From NCBI GenBank assembly GCA_910589415.1, contig OU342631.1, positions 56,820,598 through 56,884,597 on the forward strand: a DNA stretch of 64,000 bases, given 5' to 3'. Below are positions 21,350-32,525 of the stretch, piece by piece. A program made the position numbers and the translations under genes. A model generated the notes under the pieces. It was not told the DNA's origin, searched no databases, and saw nothing but the letters and a program-made list of their open reading frames with translations. This stretch comes from Malachius bipustulatus. Taxonomy: Eukaryota; Arthropoda; Insecta; Coleoptera; Melyridae. The first letter of the stretch is position 1. Each line of letters starts with the position of its first letter.

Positions 21350-21930
21350 TATAATTTGGAGAATGTTTCCATGGTTTCCATGCTTTCAAACAAAGATGAC
21401 TGTCTATTTATTTATTATTTATTAACTTTCATTGATGTGTCAGCTTCCGGTATTCCCGAAGTGCGGCCATCTTGAAAATATTTTTACAAAATTTCTCATG
21501 GTAACTTATGTCTGGAAATTTTTTAATTTATGCTTTAGGACCAATAGTTCCCGAGATATGGCCGCTTCGTACGCTTATAACTGATGACCCTGTATATTAG
21601 GACATATTGCTTTTTTCTTCTACAGTGGTCAAAATTCATCGAAAATCTTGAAGTATGCTCTTTATTAAATAGAAATCCTACCCCTGGTCAATTCATTAGT
21701 TTATCGCTTTTGGAGATATTTGCTTTGAAAAGTTTGATGCATTTTGCATCAAAATGTTTTAATTAATAAAAACTAGAAAACTGATAGAGGTAGGTATAAA
21801 ATTTAAACAAGAGTACCATGCAGTTTGTACCTACGTAAAAAGGATGATTTTTAAGACTTTCGGTTCATTTTGACCATTGTCGAACAGAATTATATGGCCT
21901 TAATTAACTAAATGTGTATGAGTGTAAGCT
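21350..21930. other. No gene seen
   Basis: AT-rich; an open frame at 21584-21766 has no recognisable feature. Confidence 0.4.
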
Positions 21931-21933
21931 ATA

Positions 21934-22970
21934 CAGCGTGTCACTGAAATGACTTTACAGCTCTCAGAATATTCCTCGGATGAAACTAATTCGATTTAAG
22001 TCAACATATCTTAGTCCTGAGTTGCTTGGTTTGGCCGCTAGGATATCAAGTGTCTGGTCGCAAATGTCAAATCTGAAATGGTTTTTTTATTATAAAAGCT
22101 AAACCGCTGAAGTGATTTTGATGAAATTTGCTATGACGTTATGGTTTTATGGGACAAAAAGTGCAAAAGGAAAGTTACTCATGACCCTCATTCATTGCCA
22201 TAGATCATGGGTTTTTAAGCTCTACAGTCTTTGAACTTCTACACCAATGGAATTAAATTTTTTTTTAATACTGAGAGTAGATTAGTGGACTCATTTTCTA
22301 CCAAAAAGGAAATCTTGATAAAAAGTCGCCGAATCTTATCGTTTAGAAGATATAACTTATAATATAAGATATAAAAGCATTTAAATGTTGATTCTTATAG
22401 GAAATTTCATTTTTTTTTCATGGGATTTTCTTAATAAAATAATAAAACTAATTCACATTTTAACGTTCAAATGCGATATTTTAAATGCCCAAAACCGATT
22501 TTGAATGTCCAAATGCGATTTTGAATGTCCAAATAATGAAATGTAATTTTTAATCAAAATTTTATTATTTGTTGTAAATCTAAAAAATCCCATGAAAAAT
22601 AAATTCGAATTTTCCTATAAAAATCAACATTCAAATGCGTTTATCTTCTATACGATAAAGTTTAGGCGACTTTTATAAAGAGGAGGTACCTTTTTTGTAT
22701 AAAATGAGTCGAGTAATCTACGCTCGGTATTTAAATATTTTTAATTCCATTGGCGTAGAAGTTCAAAGTGGTGAAACCTAAAAAACCATTATCTACGCCA
22801 ATGAATTATAACGTCATGAATAATTTTAGTATTGCACTTTGTGTTCCATAAAACCATAACGTGATACCAAATTTCATCAAAATCACTTCAGCGATTTGGC
22901 TTTTATAATTCATAATCTTTTGCTAGAGAGCTGTAGAGTCATTTCAGGGACACCCTGCATAACTAGCCTC
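21934..22970. mobile_element. Large palindromic MITE
   Basis: Ends CAGCGTGTCACTGAAATGAC and GTCATTTCAGGGACACCCTG, with AGAGCTGTAGAG next to them. Inverted words continue inward: ATGACGTTATGGTTTTATGG with CCATAAAACCATAACGTGA, AAAGTCGCCGAATCTTATCG with CGATAAAGTTTAGGCGACTT, and AATTCCATTGGCGTAGAAG. Almost the whole 1 kb folds on itself. The centre (22460-22560) carries three direct AATGCGAT / TTTGAATGTCC units. No coding frame is present. Confidence 0.8.
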
Positions 22971-24948
22971 ACGTATGAGTTACGTCAAATTGGTTTTAAG
23001 TACCTGCTGTCCAATTTTTATAAGAAGGCTAGGCGTGAACTGCGCATCTTGTGGGCTTTTTAACTGTTCTAAATATTCTAAATATTTTAAATGATAAGTG
23101 AGTAAGTATTTGAACTAAGTACGATACGAGTTAACCAGCACGCATCACTGAGCTTTTACATACGGCGACAAAACTCTTATCATCCTTATTTGATTGGTTG
23201 TTTTTTTTTAACGCGGACACCGTCTAACTTTGTTGATATTGGACAACAAATATTTTTGGATTCGGCAGTAGTGACGACTAACGTATCTGCGCACTAACAA
23301 ATTCTTGTCAAACTCTCGCCTTCTTATAAAATTTGTACTCTACCTATGTTGTTCTTATGGCAGAAAACGTATATTGTGTGTCAATTTTGGAGTTGATGCG
23401 CCATGAAATTTCTAGAAATTGTTCAAAATTTTTTTAATTACCGAAGTTTCCACTTTTAAACCTTATTATAGCTCTTAAACAAGCGAAATTGGTATAAGGC
23501 ATGTTGTACTTTATCATCATTATCTTGATGTCCATTATACTTACCTAAAGATTCAAAAATTTTGGATCGTTCATTCTTCATAAATTAACATGCATTGTAT
23601 GAAAAGAGAAATCCTTACCCACTCATCAAAACACTGCCGGAGCTTCATTTGGTGACGTCGACTAGCAAAAAATGGAATTTTGAAATTTAGCCATATTAAG
23701 GACTTAGTCAATAAGTTTCCATGGGAAAAAGTAAAAAAAAAAAAACATATCTTAGCATTTTCCAAAATATTTTGAGTGCAATATTAAATGATATCGTTTA
23801 TAATAATTAGAAAAAATTATTAGGCAAAATAGAAACTAATACTACCAGGAGCGAAATTTTCGGAATACATAATATGCGATGTGATAATATGTGAACCCAC
23901 ATATTATTATGAATTGCAGAACAACTAGTTGAAAAATGGCATATTCCTTGTAGCATTATTATGAATTGGCTCAGAGTAAAAATTGGATGTGCTACAATTA
24001 TTATTAGAGCGAGCAGTATGTGCATTAGAAGAAGTCGTAAACGATGACGCTCAATTAGGGATTTTTCTGATGGAGCTGGAATACCAATATTTTCGTATAA
24101 ATTATTATTATTATTATATAGTTGTTATACTTTTATACTGATATTAATATTATGTAGATTGACGTCATTATGTATAATCTGTTAAAATGTGAAAATTATT
24201 ATAGTTAATATTTCAATAAAATTATATTCATAATATGTGAACCCACAATAATACGCAATGACAATATGCCAAATAACCAAGGCAAATAACTGCATTATTA
24301 CATAACGTAAACCAACTAAAATAAAATAGTATCAAAATCAAAATTAACATCAAAATTGCTAAACTCAACGATCACTTCCGGCCTGAGATTAATTTAATTA
24401 ATTTAATCTAATTCTGACTTGACAATATAATAGAAGAAAATGCGACAATTCAAACGTTCTCTTTATAATCATACGCCACCAGCGGAGATCAAAGGTAGCA
24501 GTCGAGAGGCGCCCGGCGTCTTAAAACAGGTGGCATTTAGAGATACTTGAGTACGACTGCCACTAGTGTTGTAGGTCAATCGCTGCTGGAGATTCCGTAA
24601 ACAGAAGAATGCCTAGGACTCAGTAGGCTATTACTGTAAAACTTCGCGCGCCGCCTTTATACTCTAAAAAATAACTGGCAACCCTGTGGGGATGTCATAA
24701 CGTCGATGAAATTTTTATGGATGTCATAACGCTGATTCCATAAAAATGTATATCGAATATACAGAGGATGTCAATGTGATAGCAAAAACCAATTTTTTTT
24801 TTCGTGTATAGTTTTATTTTTAATGTTGCAATAACTTCCTCACGTCGTGTTTAGAAAGTCATATTTTTCTTTTTCTTTTATTGTCACTCTAGAGGGTGGA
24901 TGCAGAAACGTCGAAATTTTTACCGGATGTCACAAGATACGATGGTCG
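22971..24948. other. No confirmed gene; one short coding-like stretch
   Basis: Near 23993-24110 on the plus strand a frame reads ERAVCALEEVVNDDAQLGIF, then LMELEYQYF, which looks protein-like but matches no family I can name. CTCF-like words (GCCACCAGCGG, AGGTGGCATTTAG, TGCCACTAGTGTT) cluster at 24477-24565. The rest is AT-rich with no clear gene. Confidence 0.35.
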
Positions 24949-24983
24949 ACTATATATATATATAAATATATATATATATAAAT

Positions 24984-25017
<34 letters not shown>

Positions 25018-25018
25018 C
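24949..25018. repeat. (TA)n microsatellite
   Basis: Long TATATATA runs broken by TAAATA, the mirror of the array at 15691-15728. Confidence 0.9.
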
Positions 25019-25403
25019 GTGGGCAGGTGAATTTTGGAAAACTACTTTTTCGTGATCTGGGGGTCATGATCGATGGACATTTGATGAGTTTGAGTGATTT
25101 TCGAAAAGTGATGTCGTCCTCAATAGTGTATTTTTTGTTAAAAAATACACTAAAATGTAATAATATACAGGGTGTTCTATTTAAAACAACAAAGGTAACT
25201 AATCTAGGACCCTGTATATCGGACGCTGCTGGGTATCTATAGGTACAGTCAATTTCTAGAAAGTCAGGTAAAACGAAAGCCTGTCACTCATGTGGGACAA
25301 ATTTTACCAGGTGTGAGAGCGAGAACTCGCTACACCGAGGGAATTATTGGAAGGAATGACAACCTTCGCCAGTTGACTGATTGGATTAACGTATAGATAT
25401 ACA
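25019..25403. other. No confirmed gene
   Basis: Contains ATACAGGGTGTTCTATTT and ACCCTGTATATCGG at 25168-25222 as a short inverted pair, and a coding-like stretch at 25320-25400 (GIIGRNDNLRQLTDWI) that I do not recognise. Confidence 0.35.
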
Positions 25404-25477
25404 GATAAAATATTGATAATTATGTTGGGATAGCAGCCAATTAAAAGCGCAGGTTTTCTCTTTTTTCTTTTTAATTA

Positions 25478-25518
25478 ACCCAAGCTTTCGAGCTTTTCTT
25501 TAGCTCTTCTTCAGGGGT
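25478..25518 (-). ncRNA. Hammerhead-like motif (left arm)
   Basis: This is the minus-strand mirror of the motif at 27259-27299, with the same core CTGAAGA, stem II and GAAA. Confidence 0.5.
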
Positions 25519-25987
25519 ACTGAAAAGATTAACAATAAATAATTGTAAGTATAAATGAAAAATTAGGAACTAAAAAATTACATAATACTTACAGAAATTG
25601 AGTAAAAATTGAAGATGTTAAAAAGTTAATCATTTTCATGGACAAGTGTAGTGGATAAAAACATACAAATATGAACTAATAAACTAATAACTAATAACAA
25701 GAACTAATAACATAGGAAAGTTAATTCCAAAAAAGGGGTTTAAAATAATTTAGAAGTTTTTTACATTTGAATTACATATGAATAATTTTTATTTAAATTT
25801 TTTTTTTTGAAAGATGTCAATTTGATCATTTTTGATTTCATTGTAAGGAAGGAAGCAGGTATTAATTTATTGTTTAAGAAAGTGAAGTTATTGTAACACA
25901 CAAATACCTAGATATTTACTGAAAAATAATCGAAAAAATATTTAACAGAGTAAAAATAATTTTTGAAAGACACTAAATATTTGGAAA

Positions 25988-26433
25988 TTATTTATTCTTA
26001 TTTTTATCTATTTCTAATAAAAGACTATAAATATTACTTAAGTTGTCTATGTCTTTCTTAGAATTTATCAAATTTGGTCTTTGTGAAATCCTAACCATTT
26101 CCAAAAATGTGCGTTTAAAAGTGTTAACTTCAGAATCTAAAACTATGGAGTTGTTATAGTCTGCTTTGTGACCAGTGGAAGTAATATGTTTTGTTAAAGC
26201 ACAAGCGCCTGTCTTTCTTTTTATATCACTTTTGTGAGATGTTATGCAGTCCTTAAGATTTCTTGAAGTTTGTCCTACATAATTTAGATCACAGTTTAGG
26301 CATGGTATAGAGTAAACAACATTTGATTGTTGGAGTGTAGGTGTTTTGTCTTTTATTTTTGAAAACAATTGTTTGACGGTTTTTTCAGTTTTAAAAGCAA
26401 CTTTATCTCTTTCAGAGGTTTTAAGGATTGAAA
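25988..26433 (-). pseudogene. PLE GIY-YIG endonuclease domain (left arm)
   Basis: On the minus strand, codons from 26433 down to 25988 include TVKQLFSKIKDKTPTLQQSN, VVYSIPCLNCDLNYVGQTS, RNLKDCITSHKSDIKRK, CALTKHITSTGHKADYNN and FLEMVRISQRPNLINSKKDI. YSIPC and YVGQTSRNLK correspond to the GIY-YIG core (the first G-I-Y replaced by Y-S-I, the second Y-V-G in place). The S-x-x-H-x-S and TGH-x-x-D patterns and the FLEM motif with the catalytic Glu fit the endonuclease attached to Penelope reverse transcriptase. The enzyme's role is target nicking for insertion. It is open to a natural stop but has no reverse transcriptase, so it cannot move itself. A start codon at 26458 lies in the other arm and is not the true start. 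Confidence 0.88.
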
Positions 26434-26790
26434 AAAAAAAACACCTACACTCCAACAATCAAATGTTGTTTACCATGCCTAAACTGTGATCTAAATTATG
26501 TAGGACAAACTTCAAGAAATCTTAAGGACCGCATAACATCTCACAAAAGTGATATAAAAAGAAAGACAGGCGCTTGTGCTTTAACAAAACATATTACTTC
26601 CACTGGTCACAAAGCAGACTATAACAACTCCATAGTTTTAGATTCTGAAGTTAACACTTTTAAACGCACATTTTTGGAAATGGTTAGGATTTCACAAAGA
26701 CCAAATTTAATAAATTCTAAGAAAGACATAGACAACTTAAGTAATATTTATAGTCTTTTATTAGAAATAGATAAAAATAAGAATAAATAA
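26434..26790 (+). pseudogene. PLE GIY-YIG endonuclease domain (right arm)
   Basis: Same protein as on the left arm, on the plus strand, from CLPCLNCDLNYVGQTSRNLK to LLLEIDKNKNK and a stop. A 7-base deletion relative to the left arm removes part of the YSIPC segment and shifts the frame in front of CLNC. One further substitution changes DCITSH to DRITSH. The catalytic-side residues after CLNC are identical in both arms. It is truncated at a shorter distance from the GIY-YIG core than the left copy, so the two copies were not cut at the same base. Confidence 0.88.
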
Positions 26791-27258
26791 TTTCCAAATA
26801 TTTAGTGTCTTTCAAAAATTATTTTTACTCTGTTAAATATTTTTTCGATTATTTTTCAGTAAATATCTAGGTATTTGTGTGTTACAATAACTTCACTTTC
26901 TTAAACAATAAATTAATACCTGCTTCCTTCCTTACAATGAAATCAAAAATGATCAAATTGACATCTTTCAAAAAAAAAATTTAAATAAAAATTATTCATA
27001 TGTAATTCAAATGTAAAAAACTTCTAAATTATTTTAAACCCCTTTTTTGGAATTAACTTTCCTATGTTATTAGTTCTTGTTATTAGTTATTAGTTTATTA
27101 GTTCATATTTGTATGTTTTTATCCACTACACTTGTCCATGAAAATGATTAACTTTTTAACATCTTCAATTTTTACTCAATTTCTGTAAGTATTATGTAAT
27201 TTTTTAGTTCCTAATTTTTCATTTATACTTACAATTATTTATTGTTAATCTTTTCAGT

Positions 27259-27299
27259 ACCCCTGAAGAAGAGCTAAAGAAAAGCTCGAAAGCTTGGGT
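27259..27299 (+). ncRNA. Hammerhead-ribozyme-like motif in PLE 3' region (right arm)
   Basis: Stem I ACCC, core CTGAAGA, one extra A, stem II GAGCT with AGCTC, GAAA beginning the next junction, AGCT-T as a minimal stem III and cleavage-side U-U, then stem I GGGT. All hammerhead elements are in order and stem I pairs by four bases (ACCC/GGGT). The extra base before stem II also appears in the two other Penelope loci of this window. The short stem III would need pairing between two RNAs. Confidence 0.5.
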
Positions 27300-27413
27300 T
27301 AATTAAAAAGAAAAAAGAGAAAACCTGCACTTTTAATTGGCTGCTATCCCAACATAATTATCAATATTTTATAATTACCTACAGCCAAAACAAATCTAAT
27401 ATTTTGATATATA

Positions 27414-28158
27414 CCGTGTGTCCCCGGATAGGTGAAACGACTCTTATAAAAGACAAAAATTTTTTGATTTCAATTTTAATTTTTTGGGGTTCAGCCCTGC
27501 TTGGCGAAAGAATAATTTTTAACAAAATTTTAGTTTTGAAAATTCAAGCATGCCTTGGAAATTTCCAAGAAACCGGTTTTTCTGTTGAGTAAAGTGCCTT
27601 TTATGTGGCAAATACGACAAAATGTTATTTGGAAAAGTTGTTCAGAATCAACATTTAGGTCCCTATACTAAATTTCAAAATCATAGGTCAACTTTTATTT
27701 TTTTCATTTATTTTTTTGTTAATTTCACAAATCAAAGAATTTCATAATTTGTAACAATGACTGCCATGGAAAAACCAAATTGTACCCATAGCAATAGCAA
27801 TTTATCAATATCAGTCTTTGTTACAAATGAAATTCTTTGATTTGTGAAATAAACATAAAAGTAAATGTAAAAGATCAAAGTTGGCCTATGATTTTGAAAT
27901 TTGGTATACGGACCTAAATGTTGATTCTGAACAACTTTTTCAAATAACATTTTGTCGTTGTTGCAACATAAAAGGCACTTTACTCAACAGAAAAACCTGT
28001 TTCTTGGAAATTTCAAAGGCATGCTTGATTTTTCAAAACTAAAATTTTGTTAGAAATTATTCTTTAGCCAAGCAGGGCTGAACCCCAAAAAATTAAATTT
28101 GAAATCAAAAAATTTTTGTCTTTTATAAGAGTCGTTTCACCTATCCGGGGACACACGG
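27414..28158. mobile_element. Palindromic MITE with TA target duplication
   Basis: Begins CCGTGTGTCCCCGGATAGG and ends with its reverse complement, flanked by TA on both sides. Inverted similarity extends over almost the entire 745 bases (for example GGGGTTCAGCCCTGCTTGGC and GCCAAGCAGGGCTGAACCCC, AACATTTAGGTCC and GGACCTAAATGTT). No coding capacity. TA flanks fit the Tc1/mariner group. Confidence 0.88.
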
Positions 28159-28206
28159 TAGATAGATAGATAGGTACTTTATAGTGATAGATACTTATAC
28201 ATAAAG

Positions 28207-29025
28207 TCTGTACACTGAGAGTTGTCTGTTGTGATAACTAAGGATACATCATCTCGTTATGTTTCTTACTCCTTCTATTGCATTGCATAGTCAATCGAGT
28301 TAAAATGGGACGTATTGTCAGAAATACGTTTGAATCGTCTGCAATTCTAAAAAGATGAGCGAGAGTGAGACGGAAGTATCGACTCGCGTCTTGATACGCT
28401 TAGATTGATACGATATTACGATAAGATTGTTGTCGCTACTATCAGTAGTGTCAGTGTCAGCGCTAATAATACTAAATAAGGTTTGTGTTGTGATTTGAAA
28501 CGTTTTTAATACGAAATTAGCAGAATTACCTGTGTCCTGTGTTATTGTCCTGTGATAAACTATGAGTAACTTATTATAATTGCTCGAATGCCTAAAAATC
28601 TATTTCCTTGCTTTGCCTGGGAAACGATTGAACTCCCTAGTACGTGGTCTTGTGGTTAAATTGCTGGAATATTTTACTTGCAAATAGGAAAACGGAGGTG
28701 TTATTCTTTCTTTTAAACGGCAACCAGCAGGTAGGTGACATGATATTTCTATCATGATGATGATAACAATAATTATTATCATTCTTATTTACTTGCGTTA
28801 TATAATATTTGTTATCAAAAAGTTGCAAGGCACTACTTCGTCAATAACTTGTCGAAATAATATATTTGTAGGATATTCATTATTCCTCAACACACGCCAC
28901 TGACACGAACTGCGATACCACATCTGGTTCGACTTAGAAATAAGTGTACGATTCAAATCGAATTAAATGAAATTGTTTAGTCAGAATCAGTGTGGCATGA
29001 CAACGGACAACTCTCAGTGTACAGA
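28207..29025. mobile_element. Non-autonomous TIR element
   Basis: Terminal inverted repeat TCTGTACACTGAGAGTTGTC at 28207 and its reverse complement ending at 29025, followed inward by TGTTGT and ACAACGG. No transposase is visible in the 819 bases. Its right end abuts the 3' end of the LINE fragment at 29026-29769, so one inserted beside or into the other. Confidence 0.75.
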
Positions 29026-29769
29026 GAGTAGATAATTTATTAACTACGTTTTGTGAGGAACAATAATTGTAGTACATCAAGACATAATAAAATAAACACA
29101 TAATATGAAAAATTTAAATACAAGAATCAAAATACACAAACAGCCTATCAAACCATCACAAAGAGTCACGGCGGGCTACACAAGCATGTACAAACTCCTG
29201 CACCGTATAAAAACTTTGACAGAGCAGATATCATTGCAGCCTTAAATCTAACAGAACTTAGGTCGGTGAAGCTGCTTGGAAGAGCATTGTAAAGATGAAG
29301 TCCAAAGTATATCTGGACGATTTTGTCAACCGATAGCGAAGAAAACGCAGAAGGTCACAAGGTTTCTAGTACTATAATCATGTAAATCACTGTGAGTGTT
29401 CATAAAATTTTTATTCTCGTGTATCTCAAGTAACTGATAAAATATGTAAAGAGAAGGAAGAGACATGATTCTCAGATCTATGAAAAGAGGTCTACAATGA
29501 GCAGAATATGCAGAGCCAGTCAACACCCTGACAACCCTTTTCTGAATCTTGAAGATACGAGAGGCGGAGCTTGAATTCCCCCACAGAGCAACACCTGTGG
29601 CAAAAAGAAGTGAAGAAGGATTTAGATGTATTTTAAGTCTCCTGATAACGAAGGTCACATAAGATAACTTCCTTTCCAGTGAGGTCACTTGAGGGGACCA
29701 GTTCAGAGACTCGTCCAAAGTTATGCCTAGAGTAGTCGCGGATTTCCCACCATGTAGGGACGTCCGACC
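29026..29769 (-). pseudogene. CR1/jockey-type LINE, 5'-truncated fragment
   Basis: On the minus strand this is the 3' end of the same LINE family found at 53103-56603. It encodes LDESLNWSPQVTSLERKLSY, FKIQKRVVRVLTGSAYSAHC and LPSLYIFYQLLEIHENKNF, followed by the common 3' tail that contains CAATTATTGTTCCTCAC in the opposite copy's sense. These residues lie downstream of the reverse transcriptase catalytic core, in the C-terminal part of ORF2, which binds template and target. Frame breaks occur near 29590 (a missing segment between LLFATG and VALWGN) and at about 29345. Homology ends sharply at 29769, which is the 5' truncation point. Confidence 0.85.
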
Positions 29770-29984
29770 ATACTTCTATACCACTATAAACATACTACAA
29801 ATAAATATTACTTCAAGGGGGTCCAATTTATACAATAGCGGAAGTTAACCAGATGATGATAAATTTAAAATAACGGTAGTTTCTCCATACACTTCCACTA
29901 TCTCTGTGAAACCAAAGGAGGATTATCCAATAATTTCAATAGAGCGATCAATAAACCTTATAGAAAGTCTATCCTAAGTCTATC

Positions 29985-30015
29985 CATAAGCTGTCTATAT
30001 AAGAGACAGCTTATG
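29985..30015. repeat. Perfect 12-base hairpin
   Basis: CATAAGCTGTCT, a 7-base loop, then AGACAGCTTATG. It lies just before the LINE that starts at about 30020. Confidence 0.7.
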
Positions 30016-30017
30016 AG

Positions 30018-32520
30018 TTTAGGACATTAGTTTCTCACCCTGGTCTTGTGAGGTTGAAGTCAATTTTGGGGGACCTAGATTGGGGAAATCTTGGACTTGT
30101 TAACCTTGGTGGGGAAGAGGGTATGGCTGTGCTTGTTAATATTCTGACGGAGTGTATGAGTTTGTGTGAAACGGTGAGAGTGTCTAGAGTTAGGTCGGAC
30201 ATTGAAGCACCCATTCCCTGGTTCACAGAGGAGCTTAGAAAGATGCGCAACACAATGGAGGCACTCAAAGTGGTTTGTGGTGTGGGTCGCAGTGAGAGGG
30301 ACTGGAATATTTATCGATCCTATAAAAAACTATATCGCAAACACGTACAGGAGGCCAAAAAGACAGCCTACACTAATTATATTGTTAATTCGAGTAACCG
30401 GTCAAAAAGCTGCTGGAAATTGATAAACACTGAAAGAAACAAGAAAAAAACTGTCAACGAGACGCAGATATCTGCGGATCAATTTAATAAATATTTTGCT
30501 GGTATTGCTGATGAAATTTTAAAGAAAATTTCAGAGTCGGATATCCCTGAATCGAGCGAAGACATACCGAATTGTTCTTCGTCTGTATTCTTTGATCCAG
30601 TCACGGAGGCGGAGATGATGGGTGTGATTATGGGACTGAAAAATAAAAGCTGTTTTGACTATTACAAAATGAATCCTAAAATTGTTAAGTTTATTTGTAA
30701 CGAAATAGTTTACCCTTTAACTATAATAATTAACAATTGCATTGCAGACGGAGTTTTTCCCCGCTCACTTAAGATAAATAAGATCCTACCAATCCATAAG
30801 AAAGGAGATTTGGATGACTCTGGTAAATATCTCCGGTGCTGTCAAAGATCTTTGAGACGATATTAAAGAGGCGACTTCTAGACTTCTTTGAGAGATTCGG
30901 TGTACTGACTCCTCAGCAGTACGGTTTTAGGAAGGGATTTTCAACAGTCCATGCTGTTTTGGGGCTCATAGAGGACATAGTTAAGGGAATTGACGATGGA
31001 CGACGAACTGAGGTGACCCTATGCGATCTTACTAAAGCCTTTGACTGCGTCTCATCTGTTACTAACCAAGCTTGAAAGATACGGTGTTAGAGGAGTGAGC
31101 CTTGAACTTATGCGGTCATATTTGACTGATAGGAGGCAGTATGTCCTACTTAGGGGTACCGAATCTGAAATTCTGCCACAACAACATGGGGTTCCGCAGG
31201 GATTTGTATTAGGTCCTATTCTGTTTCTGATCTATATTAATGACCTACCTAAATGTGTTAAAGATGCTTCCACTCTCTTATTTGCGGATGACACTACATT
31301 GTATACGAGTAATTCGAATATCTGGAGGGCAAGAGAGGATATGCAGGCTGCAATTCAGCAAGCATCTTCTTGGTTTAAAAGAAACAAGATGTCCATGAAC
31401 GATTCTAAAACACAGACTTTGACATTGACCACTGATAGAGGCATGCCTGCTCAGGACCCTATTACCTTGTTGGGCATAAAGATTGATCAGAGGCTTACGT
31501 GGGCTCAGCACGTGGATCGGGTTTGTGCTAGAGTTTCAAGCGGGATTTTTGTGTTGAGGAATCTGGTCGGTCTGGTGTCTGTGGAGGTGTTGAGGGTTGC
31601 ATACTTCTCTCTGGTGCACTCTCACCTGGCCTATGGGGTGCTATTGTGGGGAGGTGCGGCGGAGTCAAGAAGAGCCTTCATAATGCAAAAGAAAGCCATA
31701 AGAGTTATCCTGAAAATGGGCGGAAGGGAGCATTGTCGATCTTTGTTTAGGGAGCTGAGTATACTTACCTTGCCGTCGTTATATATATATATGAATCATG
31801 TGTGTTCATACATAAAATGGCACCGTCGATGCGCACCCGTGCGAACGTTCACAACTATGGGACTAGGGGCAGGGAACTTTTACTGATCCCAAGGTCAAGG
31901 ACGTGTACAACCGAGAGAAATAAGGTGAACTATAAATTATATAATGCATTGCCGAGCGAATTTAAAATACTTACTCTGACAGCTTTTCAACCAAGAATTA
32001 AGAGTTTTCTGATCGGAAAGGCCTTTTATAGTATTCAGGAGTATATGGACGGTGTGGTGAGGGATATCCAATGACAGCTAAGTCGTTGATTTGCTTATGA
32101 CAGGTGCGCCCGCAGATTTTGTGAGATGTTGTTGGGTCGGTTGAGGTTTACCTTTGTGCACTGATTGTATTTTATGCTTCCTCTTGATATTGTATTTTCG
32201 ATAATGACTATAATACATATTGTTTCATGATGTATGTTATTGTATTTTTGTTTTTATTCATGTGTGTAAAAAATAAAAAAATGGAGCTATTAATTAGGAT
32301 AGTGAGTTTGGCTGCTTTTGTATATTGTTTGTATGTCTTGTCTTTATATAATATTGTATTTTTGACTTTACTATATATACTTGTTACAATGTACCTACCG
32401 GTAATGTATGTAAGTGCCTGTTTTAACTTGTGTGGTATTTTTAACTGACCTGCCATACGTGCAAGATTTTACCGTTATGTGTAAACTATTGTATGACTGG
32501 TGCAATAATAAACCTTCTAT
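30018..32520 (+). pseudogene. CR1/jockey-type LINE ORF2 (5'-truncated, frameshifted)
   Basis: Encodes a non-LTR reverse transcriptase. The endonuclease is missing. The frame starts in the linker (PWFTEELRKMRNTMEALK, CWKLINTERNKKK), passes NKSCFDYYKMNPKIVKFI and reaches ILPIHKKGDLDD. It then shifts near 30825 to MLSKIFETILKRRLLDFFER and QQYGFRKGFSTVHAVLGLIE with LTKAFDCVS. It shifts again near 31055 to HGVPQGFVLGPILFLIYIND and LLFADDTTLYTSN, whose FADD is the catalytic motif. The C-terminal part has LPSLYIYMNHV and, after another shift near 31800, NYGTRGRELLLIPRSRT. The catalytic Asp residues survive, so inactivation comes from the frameshifts. The region from 32072 to about 32520 is the 3' untranslated tail. 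It is a relative of, but distinct from, the LINE at 53103-56603. Confidence 0.9.
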
Positions 32521-32525
32521 CCAGA

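Larger units (their letters stand above)
25404..27371. mobile_element. Penelope-like element, head-to-head palindrome (long)
   Basis: Two outward-pointing, 5'-truncated copies of one Penelope-like element. The arms are about 25404-26347 and 26434-27371, with a spacer of about 86 bases that belongs to the left copy. The outer end on both sides reads AATTGGCTGCTATCCCAAC in its own orientation. Differences by eye are few: a 7-base CTCTATA block absent from the right arm, and single bases such as GCGCAGG against GTGCAGG. Each arm holds a GIY-YIG endonuclease coding region, a 3' untranslated part and a hammerhead-like motif. The reverse-transcriptase part is missing from both. Confidence 0.9.

Noticed and set aside
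26440..26458. ATG at 26458 as the start of the left-arm endonuclease gene
   Set aside because: It lies beyond the spacer, in the other arm of the palindrome, and is open only by chance across the joint.
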